From Pogostemon cablin (Eukaryota; Streptophyta; Magnoliopsida; Lamiales; Lamiaceae): a DNA stretch of 64,000 nucleotides. Numbering within the stretch: the stretch's first letter is position 1; every line of letters begins with the position of its first letter. Shown in pieces: positions 55,255 through 64,000 of the stretch. The notes below the pieces were generated by a model. The model was not told where the DNA came from and made no database searches. It saw nothing but the letters and a program-made list of their open reading frames with translations. The translations under genes and the position numbers were made by a program. Location: NCBI GenBank assembly GCA_023678885.1, contig CM043013.1:13362791-13426790 (forward strand). Reading direction: 5' to 3'.

Positions 55255-56584
55255 CTACCAATAAAGTTTCCCCATGACAGAATTCTTGAAACTAATGGCT
55301 TCTTGAGCCTGCGAGCACGACCTCTGCATTCTCACCCCACTCAGGCTACTCCTCGACTCCAACATCTCATCCAGGGTCACGCTCCTCTTCGGGCCGGGCT
55401 CCGGCCTCTGCTTCGGGGCGCTCTGCGACCGCAGCTTCGCCTCGAACGACTGCGTCTTCGCCATGTAGTGCGGGTGGTCGCCGTAGCTCTCGCTCCTCGC
55501 CGGCGTCACTGGCCCGCTGCACCCGCACAGGCCCGCCAATCTCGGGGTGCTCTGGTACGTCCAATCTTCGGGCCCCCATTCTTGGTCCAGGGCCGGTATT
55601 CGGGCCGGGATGAGACACTGGTATGGGGAAGAAATGGGCTTCCCGTAGGAGTCCTCACTGGATTGGGCCCTCCTGGATCTTGATTTGGGCCTGCAGCCCG
55701 TATCCACCTCTACTATTTTCGGGCTTTCTTCGAATGCAGCTTCGAATGACGAAGAAAGCCTTCTGCTGTGTAATGACGCTGGATACCTCTCACTTCTTTC
55801 ATCATCGTACATCATCTAATTATTTAAACACGTTAAAAATCAAAAACGAATTTTTGAGTTGAAAAATTAATTAATTAATTACCAGTGGTGTTCGGGCCTG
55901 AGGTTGAGGTGGATAACTTTCTTCAGTGTCGATAAGGCGTCTTAGTTTCTCGGCCCGAACACTAGCTTGGGCTCTCACGAGGGCCTGCATGCTGTAAAGC
56001 GTGGCTGCCGCTTGTTTACGCACCAGAAACCCCCTCACCAGTGCTTGGATTTTCACCAATCCTTTCAAAGCCCGAAGTGCTTTTCGGGCCTATAATTTAT
56101 AAATTGAAAAAATGAAAACCTTGTACAACAAATGTAAGAATGACATCTGAAGTGACATTAAAGTTCCATTTATTAACATAAATAATTAATTACTGTCCGT
56201 ACGTACCAAGAATCCACGGAACACCTTTTGAATCTTGAGCGCAGCCCACTTCTCCCCGCTTCCGCCAAACACCGCCGCGCCGCGCCCCTGGCTGGTCAGC
56301 CGAACCACCGCTACCGCCGCCTGGGCGGCCGCAACGGCAGCATCCGCCGCCGCAGCCGTGGCGGCAGCTACCGCTATGGCGTGCTTGCTCTGCTCGTTAT
56401 CATTGTCTCTGTAGAAAGATCTGAGCCACGCCGCCTCCGCCGCCGTGATGTTGGGTGGTATGGTAGCGGGATTGTGGCACAAACCGGCGGTTTCTCTCCC
56501 GCCCTCGCCGGAATATTCGTTTCTCTCCTTATCTTTAACCTTTATACCCAAAATGCCCTTCAACCACCTCGTTGCTCTTCCCAT
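55255..56584 (-). CDS. IQD: IQ67-domain (IQD) calmodulin-binding protein
   Basis: Three exons, minus strand: 56584-56207 (donor TTG|GTACGT), 56089-55883 (acceptor TATAG, donor CTG|GTAATT) and 55815-55255 (acceptor ATTAG). All junctions are phase 0. The protein is 381 aa. The start MGRATRWLKGILGIK is the standard IQD N-terminus. The IQ67 domain covers about residues 111-177 with three IQ-type repeats: ALKIQKVFRGFLARKALRAL, LVKIQALVRGFLVRKQAA and LYSMQALVRAQASVRAEK. The exon 1/2 junction cuts the first IQ motif after FRGFL, the intron position conserved in this family. The C-terminal motifs HPHYMAKTQSFEAKLRSQSA and PKQRPE, with a late FKNSVMGKL, suggest IQD22-24-type members. IQD proteins are basic calmodulin-recruiting scaffolds at microtubules, membranes or nucleus. 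An Ala-rich tract (about 69-91) precedes the domain. Confidence 0.93.
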
Positions 56585-57035
56585 ATCTCCGGCCAGATTT
56601 CCGTTAACAAGAAAAAGAAAATGTAATTTAATTGAGAGGGAAGAATCTAGGGTGGTTCCATTAGATGTAAAAAGCTGCCTCAAAAGCACACTGCTAAAAC
56701 AGAAACATTACAGGAATTCAAAAAAGTAAATCTCGAAACACCACTCACTAAAGTGTGCCGTGGGCGAGAGGGAGAGAGAAAGAGGTGAAAAATTACAATA
56801 TCACAACATTATGTGGTAAGTGTATTTTTGGGGTTATCTCTGATTGGGGAAATATCCTTAGCAGGTAGTGGAAAATTGCAAGTACGAAACGACATAAAAA
56901 AAGGGGAGGCAAACCCATTGTTAATTGGGGATGCTTAATATTAATACATTAATCTAAGGAACAATAATTCGTTATGAATTTTTGTCGCTCAAGAACACGC
57001 GTCTTCAATTAGTCCCTCCATAGCTTTTAAGGTAT
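56585..57035 (-). promoter_or_regulatory. 5' UTR and promoter region of the IQD gene
   Basis: Upstream of the ATG at 56584, minus strand, there is a CT-rich tract (complement of GAGAGGGAGAGAGAAAGAGG, 56767-56786), a feature frequent in plant leaders. No unambiguous TATA box was found. Confidence 0.35.
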
Positions 57036-57215
57036 ACTCCATTTTACTATTTTTTACATCCATTTTAAAGGTATTTATTTTTCTCATTTATTAAAAAAGT
57101 ACACAATATGTTCAACCACTTCCCACTAATTCAACTATCCACTTTATATATAATAATAATACTCCTTAATCCACTTGCAAAAATAAATTGATACATTTAA
57201 ACCAGACGGAAAGAG
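57036..57215. mobile_element. Degenerate Stowaway MITE
   Basis: CTCCATTTTACTATTTTTTA at the left, AAACCAGACGGAAAGAG at the right, TA at both flanks. Confidence 0.45.
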
Positions 57216-57420
57216 TATATATGATCGACAAATTTTGTAAAGAGTATGATGATGTACAGGCATTGTGTGGAGAGTTTATATAATCCGGCACTCAATTCCG
57301 TAATTATTCTTCCACTTCTAATTTTTATTTGTTCCACAATATATTAAATTATTTAAAAAAATCAAATATCACCTTAATCAATTAACTATAAACGGAGAAA
57401 GCGAAGGACTAAGGGCACTA

Positions 57421-57505
57421 GGTTACTCTGAAAATAGTTACTATGATAAATGCTAAGTAGATGCAATATAGGTTACTCTGAAAATAGTTACTATGATGAA
57501 TGCTA
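57421..57505. repeat. Tandem duplication (50 bp), second copy split by transposons
   Basis: Copy 1 is 57421-57470 (GGTTACTCTGAAAATAGTTA, ending GCTAAGTAGATGCAATATA). Copy 2 starts at 57471 and is intact to GCTA at 57505. Its remainder (AGTAGATG) resumes at 57762 after a Stowaway and again at 61836 after the hAT element. Confidence 0.85.
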
Positions 57506-57759
57506 CTCCCTCCGTCTCTGAAAAGTCTGCACACCTCTTTTTGGCACGGAGATTAAGAAAGTAATAACTTTTAGGGGTATAATGGTATTTTTATGTAATA
57601 TATAAATGATAAAGTATGGTATGTAGAGATGGTTTTTTTGTAATTAAAGTGTATGGGGAAGGGTGATTGTTTTTTACTTTTTGCTTTTTTTGGGATGTGC
57701 AAACTTTTGTGGGACAGCCCAAAATGGAAAGTGTGCCAACTTTTCAGAGACGGAGGGAG
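57506..57759. mobile_element. Stowaway MITE, 254 bp
   Basis: CTCCCTCCGTCTCTGAAAAG at the left and CTTTTCAGAGACGGAGGGAG at the right, near-perfect inverted ends, with TA at 57504-57505 and 57760-57761. The tandem copy at 57421-57470 shows the site without it. Confidence 0.85.
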
Positions 57760-57784
57760 TAAGTAGATGTAGACATGTACAAAA

Positions 57785-58270
57785 AAACCGGAACCGGCGG
57801 TTCGAACCGGGGAACCGCCGGTTTTAACCGGAACCGAAACCGCCGGTTCCGGAACCGTAAAAAAAGAAACCGAAACCGGTAGAACACGGTTCGGTTTCGG
57901 TTCCAGCCGAGCACAAACCGGAACCGCCGGTTCGAACCGTCGGTTCGCCGGTTCACGGTTAAAACCGGCGGTTCCTCTTTTTTTTTTTTTTTTGAACGGC
58001 CAAGATCGACTGTCCGTTGGAGATCCGACGGCCCAAAAAAGTGACCGTTGGGGAGGTGAACCGACGGTAAACCGGCGGTTCCGGTTCGAACCGGCGGGTC
58101 CGGTTCGAACCGGCGGTTTGGGCGGGAGAGCGGGCTTTTTTGAATTTTGAAAATTCAAACGTGCGGCCGAGATCGTGTGACCGTTGAAGATCAACGGCGG
58201 AGATGGAAGGCGGAACCGGCGGTTCCGGTTCAAACCGGCGGTTCCGGTGAACCGGCGATTCCGGCCGATT
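57785..58270. repeat. Left subterminal repeat cluster of the hAT element
   Basis: More than a dozen copies of GGTTCGAACCGGCGGTT-like motifs in both orientations, separated by unique segments and a T-run near 57978-57993. They create long spurious minus-strand frames. The right cluster is at 61685-61830. Confidence 0.85.
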
Positions 58271-58728
58271 TTTTTTTTTTTTTTTTTTAAATTCAAGGGT
58301 TGAGATTTTTTTGTGTTTAAAATTTGAAATGGATGGATGAGATCACTTCCAATCCTCTATAAATACCCTCCAAGTGTGATCAATTTTTGCACACAACATT
58401 CACATTCAATCTACTACTTCTTCTACTACTACTACACTCTCTTCTCTACACTACTTATTCTTCTATACTCAATTTGAATCTATTCCACATTCTTGATTGA
58501 TTCTATATTTCTACTCAACTACTCAAGTTCTCAATCTCATCTCATCTCAAATTGTAGTATTTTATTTCAATTCTCTTATTATCACTTTCATTTCAATTCT
58601 CTCATTATAATTTTCTATTATTTCCCACACATATACTACTAATTAGTATACTTCTACAGTTCTACTTCTAGTCTCTTAGTTTTAGTTCATAAATCTTGTA
58701 TATTCATCTTATTTTCAATTTAAAAAAA

Positions 58729-61070
58729 ATGTCTAGAAGAGGTTCTTCTTCTTCCGGTGCCTCACCTTCTTCATCTAGAGGAAAATCCATACCCAACACC
58801 TTAAATTGTCCTCCACCACCTCCACGTGAACCACGCCAACTTCCACCAACTCTAGAAGATATTGAACTTGAAAATATTCCTTCGGATGAAGAAATCTCCC
58901 CTCATTTGTTCAACTTGAATGTTAGGGAGATACTTGGAGATGATTTCCCCTCCGACGATGACAACGATAATACTCAAGGTCAATCACAACAAAGGGCGAG
59001 TGGAAGTCAACCAACCTCGGGTGGTACGGGTACGGGTACCGGAGACGGAGCCGGAGGCTCTAGCGGAGGCGGAGGATCGAGTCGAAGTTCCCAACAAGTG
59101 TTACGTTCCGATATATTTTCCATTCATTTCAAGAAGGAGGCGATTGAGAATTCGAATGAATTCAAAGTTATTTGCAACTATTGTGGCACTAAGTATAAAT
59201 TCAAGCATGGCGGAGGATATGGAACGTTCATCAAGCACATCAACTCGAAGCATCCGGACAAGATTGGCATCTCAACCGGTCAAACACAAATAGGACGAGG
59301 GTTCACGGCCTCTTCCGGAGGAGAAGGTTCATCGGCGTCGGGTAACACTCTTTTTAAATTTGATGAACCTAATTATTTGAGATTATACCTTAAACTTATG
59401 TGCACCAAACATTTGCCATTTAACTTTGCCGAAAATGCTTTTTTTCAAGATTGGGTAAATCTCACTTTAAATCCTCAAGCCCCACCTTTGCATCGTAATA
59501 AATGTAAACTTGGTGTTGCTAAAGTTGTTAAAGAGTATGGTTTGATTTTAAAACAAATTTTGCAATAATTACCTCATAAAGTGTCTATATGTTCGGATAT
59601 TTGGAGCAATTTTTGGCAAAAAGCGGATTATATGGGTATTACTTGTCATTGGATTGATAGTTCATGGAATTTGCAAAAAAGATTAATTGCTTATAGATCA
59701 TTTGATGTTCCTCATACCGCCGTTAATATTGCTCACAAAATTAGTACTATTTTGCAAGAATATGGTTTAGTTACAAAGATTTTTACAATCTCATTTGATA
59801 ATGCTAGTGCTAATACGGCTAGTTTAGAAAGTCTTATTGATATTTGCAAACCCTCAATTGGTGGTAGATTTTTTCATGTTAGATGTATTTGTCATATATT
59901 GAATTTATGTGTTCAAGATGGTATAAATGCTTTGAAAACACACATTCAACCTATTAAAAGTGCTATATGGTATATAATGAGAAACCCTTCCGTTACTAAA
60001 AGGTGGAAAAGATATTGTCATTCTGTGAACATTCGCCCAAAAAAATTTCCTTTAGATGTTTCAACTCGTTGGAATTCAACGTATAAAATGTTGCATGACT
60101 CTTTTGATTATAAAGATCATATTTGTGCTTTTTACTCACAAGATGCGGGTGGTCAAATCTTGTTTGCTAATCAATGGGACACATGTTATACTCTATGTGA
60201 TATTTTGCAAATTTTTAATGATGCTACGGAAGAACTATCCGGTGTTTATTATCCTACTTCAAATTTAGTTGTTGATAATTGTGTTAAAATTGCTATGGTT
60301 TTTAGTGCTAATGAAGCACACCCGTTGTTGTCAAATGCTATTCTTTCCATGAAATCTAAGTGCTTAAAATATTTTTTTCAAATCCCGGACTTGTGTTTAG
60401 TTGCTAAATTGTTGGACCCACGTATTAGACCAGATGGTTTAGAAGAATTGTTAACGCTTTACTATGATTCATTGTATGCTAATTGTGATTCTCCTACTAG
60501 ACAACAAGCTCCTAATCCTAAAGACATAGTTGCAAGTACTTATAATCTACTAAAGGAACATTTTAAGGAGTATAAAAAACAAAATGGTACAAATGATGAT
60601 CAATCTAGTGGTGATGATAGTAGTGATAGTGTTGATAATTCTAGGAAATATGATGCTCTTCAAAAATTTTATAGTTTTTATGATGCTAGATCTCAAAAAC
60701 GTGCACGGGTGAATCTAATCCTTTTCAAGAACTTGATTCATATTTTACTAACACTTTTGAGTTTGAAACAAGCGGAACTAGTTTTGATATTTTGAAGTGG
60801 TGGTCAAGGAGAACAAAGTCATTCCCTATTTTATCATTGATTGTAAAAGAGGTTTTTGCATCTCCCGCCTCTACGGTTGCCGTCGAACAAGCATTTAGTC
60901 TTGGTAATCTCACTTTGGATCCGACACGATCCAATTTAAGTGTGACAAATTTAGAAAATTTGTGTTTGCTTGATGATTGGTCAAAGGCGGAAAGACGAAT
61001 TCAAAATCAAATTGAAGAAGACCGATCGGATGATGAAATTACGGAATATGGAAGCGAGTTAGATTGGTAG
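58729..61070 (+). pseudogene. hAT transposase, BED-type (one stop, one frameshift)
   Basis: Start ATG at 58729, after a leader with an AT-rich region typical of the family. Residues 1-125 are Ser/Pro/Gly-rich and disordered. A BED zinc finger follows with C149, C152, H170 and H175. Then come the hAT catalytic blocks: SICSDIWSNFWQKADYMGIT, FHVRCICHILNLCVQDG and KFPLDVSTRWNSTYKML. The C-terminal dimerisation block is FASPASTVAVEQAFSLG. The frame has an in-frame TAA at 59566-59568 just before SICSDIW, and a one-base frameshift at about 60700-60712, after which the protein continues in another frame to the stop at 61070. Both lesions look recent because the remaining frame is open and conserved. 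In its present state it should not yield full-length transposase. Confidence 0.9.
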
Positions 61071-61835
61071 AGTAAACAAAAAAAGCCATCACCATTCACC
61101 TCCACAGAGCCAAAGAGGTAAGTTGAGGTAAGTTAAGAGAACTACGTGGGCTTTGATTCCTTTCGAGGATACGTAGGCAACTTAAATTTAAGTTGAACTT
61201 GAATTTTCAAGTTTAACCCTAAATTTAAGCTCAAGTCCTTTTTTTTTACTTTTTTTTCCTCTATTATGTTGTTGTATTTTATCTTATAAAGTTTGTATTT
61301 TTAAAATTTTTGAAGTGTAACAATAGAGTAGTTGACATGGAAGTAAACTTGTAGTGTTCTCTACACTTCTACATTTGTAAATCGTAATGGTTTAGACTTT
61401 AATAATTAAATTTTTTATGTGATCACATTAATTAGTATTGTTTGATTATTATGAATTTAATATCAACTTTGAAATATTGCATAGTGCATACATGATACAT
61501 CATGTTTTCAATTTTAATGATATTATTATTACATTAATTCAAATTCAATATTTTCATTTTCAATTACACATGTTTCATTTATTTAATAAATAAATTACAC
61601 ATAATAACTGATAAATGCAAAAAAAAAACCGAAAAAAATATAACATAAAGAAACAAAAAAAATGCAAAAAAAAAAAAAAAAACCGAAAAACCGGCGGTTC
61701 CGAACCGGAACCGGAACCGCCGGTTCACGAACCGAACACCCTATACCCCGGTTCGGTTCCGGTTCCTCCTCCGTTGGAACCGGAACCGCCGGTTCGGAAC
61801 CGGAACCGGCGGTTCCGAACCGGGGTGCATGTCTA

Positions 61836-62614
61836 AGTAGATGTAATAAATGTCTAGTGGTTATGTAATTCGTTCCACCAATTCAAAAAAGACTCGGGTT
61901 CGAAACCTTTATTGGTATTAAAAAAAAAAATACTCTCTTTATTTGATATTTTCCTTTTATTTTAAATCTCTTTAATCATTTATTTATAATTTCATTTTTT
62001 ATTCTATTTACAAATTGAAAAAAAAAATATATATTTACCCCTCCGTCTCGAACCACCTTTCCTATTTTCGGTACAACGTTGTTTAAGAAAAATTGTATTT
62101 TTTTTAACTAATTTTGTTAATTTTAGAAGGGATTGTACTAATTTTAGAAGGGATTGTACAACGTTATTGGATAAAGTTATGTTTCTTTTTTGGGAGTATA
62201 AATTGTGTTGTGGGAAGCATGAATATGTAAAGTATGAAGGGTGGTGTGGGAAAAGAGAATATTTTTTATTTTTTGTCTATTTATTTATATATTGTTATTT
62301 GTACAAATAAATATTTTTTATACTTGCTGATATTAGAAAAAAAAATACTTACTATAATTCATATTCGTTATAAGATACAAACAAAAAAAATAATTAATAT
62401 CATATCATATATATCTCTATCTCTATATATATAATACTACTCCCCATTCCAAATTAAATGTCTCACTTTCTATTTTCGTCTATCCCATATTAAACTTCAC
62501 TATTCAAAAAAGAAAACATTACATTAATCTCTAACCCTAAAAGTATATTTTAGTTATAAATTTATCTCTCTTACCTACCATACATAACATACTTTATAAT
62601 CTATTTAAGATACT
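61836..62614. other. Intergenic AT-rich sequence with Stowaway remnants
   Basis: Positions 62040-62225 resemble the element at 23654-23937 (CTCCGTCTCGAACCACCTTT, ACGTTGTTTAAGAAAAATTG). Positions 62442-62600 carry another left-type end. No complete element or gene. Confidence 0.4.
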
Positions 62615-63908
62615 TGATAGGCTGTCCCGGCCTACCAAAATATAATTTATCTCCGACTCAGTCTAATACTTAGTATTGTAACGAGTACGGGTTGAACCCA
62701 AGAGAGTATAATGAAATTTTAATTAAATTAAAGTGTTGACAATAAATAAAATAAATAAGGGGGAGTTTTTGGATTGGTGAAAATCGTAAATAGTACAAGT
62801 AATAAATCAACTCAATTTTTAAATAGCGAAGTAGACGAAAATTAATTATTAAATTAATCAAGTGAGACAAACCTAGTTTAGGACGACAATCCCCTCCCGT
62901 TTACTAAATCAATTAATTACAAGAATTAAATATCTTATCTAATGTGCAAACTCAAATCCTTAGATCGACGGTACGACCAATCAACCCGAATGTTCTTAAG
63001 TTTATCAATTAGGGTACGATCACTAAATTGAACTATTTACGAGTGACCCTATGGATTCGAACTCGTAAACGCATTAAAACTATAAACATTGAATTACTAT
63101 GCTACGAAATCTGGCTAGGAATCATACAAAATAGATCATATTACATCTAGAGGGAAGTGTCTCTATTTGCTACTAAATTCACTCCTCACAACAATTACGG
63201 ATTGTGGATCACGAAATAACATTAAGCAATTAGATAATTAAACTAGTTGATCAGGCTAAATTAATTATCAAAGTGATATAAAGAAAATCAAAGCATGTAA
63301 TAAAATAAACTTGCACAAAAGATTCAATGAAAAACCCTTAATAATTAAATCATCATTCAACGAGAGATTTGCGAAATCCTAAACTAGATAAGGGGATTAG
63401 CCCTGCATGTTCATGACAAAAACAGAATTAAAAATAAAGAACCGATGAATCTTGATTGAACTTGAAACTTCACGTCCAAATCTGCCTTGGAGAGTGAGAA
63501 AACGCCGCTGCTTCTTGCTCCAGGAATTCACCTTCTGATCGTGTCTGATGCCCCAAGAATAAATAAATCTCTTCCTTATTTAACTTCTTGTCCCCCAAGT
63601 AATCCTGCTTGATCTCTTTCCTTATCTTTTTCTTCCAAAAATATCTCCTTTCCTTATTTTTTTTTTCTTCTTGATCTGCCTTCAACAGATTTGGAAGAGA
63701 TCTGGCCCTTCAAATATGTGAACGATATGCTGGCTGATTTCTTTCCTTCTTTGTTCTGCTCAACAACTTGTTTTCACATCAATTCATATAATTAAAGTAT
63801 TTATCTCTTAAAGACAAATTAAGTTAATATTAGCACATAAATAACATATAATTCAATCAAATAGACTTGAATTTCCACCAAATAATCATGCTAATATATG
63901 ACTTATCA
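62615..63908 (-). repeat. 3' LTR of a gypsy-type element running off the window
   Basis: On the minus strand the LTR begins TGATAAGTCATATATTAGCA and ends GGGACAGCCTATCA, about 1.29 kb. It is preceded (at 63909-63921) by GTGTGGGGAGATT, a polypurine tract. TGAT...ATCA termini agree with the other gypsy-type LTRs here. No 5-bp target duplication can be tested, because the other LTR lies beyond the right edge. Confidence 0.65.
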
Positions 63909-64000
63909 AATCTCCCCACACCTAAACTTTGCTTGTCCTCAAGCAAATCAAATCCATAGAGAATAGAAAACCAAAGAACTCCATCTTAAAAGGTAAATGA
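63909..64000 (-). mobile_element. 3' internal end of the gypsy-type element
   Basis: Minus strand: GATTTGCTTGAGGACAAGCA then AAGTTTAGGTGTGGGGAGAT. The G-rich tract next to the LTR is the polypurine tract, and GCTTGAGGACAAGC is a palindrome commonly found just before it in Athila/Tat-like elements. The coding region would lie to the right of the window. Confidence 0.55.

Larger units (their letters stand above)
57770..61835 (+). mobile_element. Nearly intact hAT transposon, 4066 bp
   Basis: Terminal repeats TAGACATGTAC (left) and, in reverse complement, TAGACATGCAC (right). AGTAGATG is duplicated exactly at 57762-57769 and 61836-61843, the 8-bp hAT duplication. Both subterminal regions (57785-58270 and 61685-61830) are packed with AACCGGCGGTTC / GGTTCCGGAACC palindromic motifs, probable transposase-binding sites. 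A transposase region with BED finger lies between. One stop codon and one frameshift interrupt it. Confidence 0.93.

Noticed and set aside
55231..55683. 150-codon plus-strand open frame
   Set aside because: Antisense shadow of IQD exon 3; Arg/Pro/Leu-rich composition comes from the GC-rich exon read backwards.
56228..56729. Two plus-strand open frames
   Set aside because: Antisense shadows of IQD exon 1; the minus-strand frame has the IQ motifs and consensus splice sites.
57571..58296. 241-codon minus-strand open frame with many RNRR/PEPP repeats
   Set aside because: It is a by-product of the hAT subterminal palindromic repeats and an adjacent Stowaway; no domain, and it crosses element boundaries.
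61615..61868. Two plus-strand frames with PEPEPP/RNRR composition
   Set aside because: Right subterminal palindromes of the hAT element translated in two frames.

Overview
This 64 kb window is nuclear DNA from a eudicot plant, probably an asterid; that placement is a weak inference. It is strongly AT-rich. It carries spliced plant genes (an IQ67-domain protein and an EG45/plant-natriuretic-peptide-like protein) in a sea of plant transposable elements: Stowaway, Tourist, MULE, hAT, CACTA, Helitron, copia, gypsy, L1-type LINE and a tRNA-derived SINE. No rRNA, tRNA gene, CRISPR array or bacterial operon structure was seen.

Layout. 1-6.9 kb: AT-rich repeats with a roughly 3.1 kb Helitron-like element whose ends are supported by an un-inserted paralogous copy nearby, then a dead LINE and a CACTA end. 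9.3-11.3 kb: an EG45-like secreted protein gene (two exons, minus strand) whose intron is filled with small elements. 12-13.2 kb: two foldback elements flanking a 172-bp tandem array. 14-28 kb: nested small DNA elements, CACTA and LTR fragments, a copia gag remnant, and one orphan gene-like first exon at 22.18 kb. 28.3-33.4 kb: a complete but coding-degenerate copia element, followed about 160-230 bp later by an intronless membrane-protein gene that may be frameshifted at its N-terminus. 34.5-43 kb: a SINE, a hAT element, many Stowaway copies, an ATCGAT-rich minisatellite and an inverted pair of copia-type LTRs. 43-46.7 kb: a gypsy-like element. 46.7-52.1 kb: a decayed LINE interrupted by a 1.7 kb LTR insertion. 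52.2-54.9 kb: Helitron and MITE sequence. 55.2-56.6 kb: the IQD gene (three exons, minus strand). 57.0-61.8 kb: an almost intact hAT transposon (one stop, one frameshift) next to a Stowaway inside a 50-bp duplication. 62.6-64 kb: a gypsy 3' LTR running off the right edge.

The three host genes are unrelated in function and share no regulation that I can see. The window is best read as a few genes separated by layers of nested insertions. Target-site duplications were read directly for ten of them: 5 bp for two LTR insertions, 8 bp for four hAT elements, 10 bp for a MULE, TTA for a Tourist-like element, TA for many Stowaways, and an A/T junction for the Helitron.
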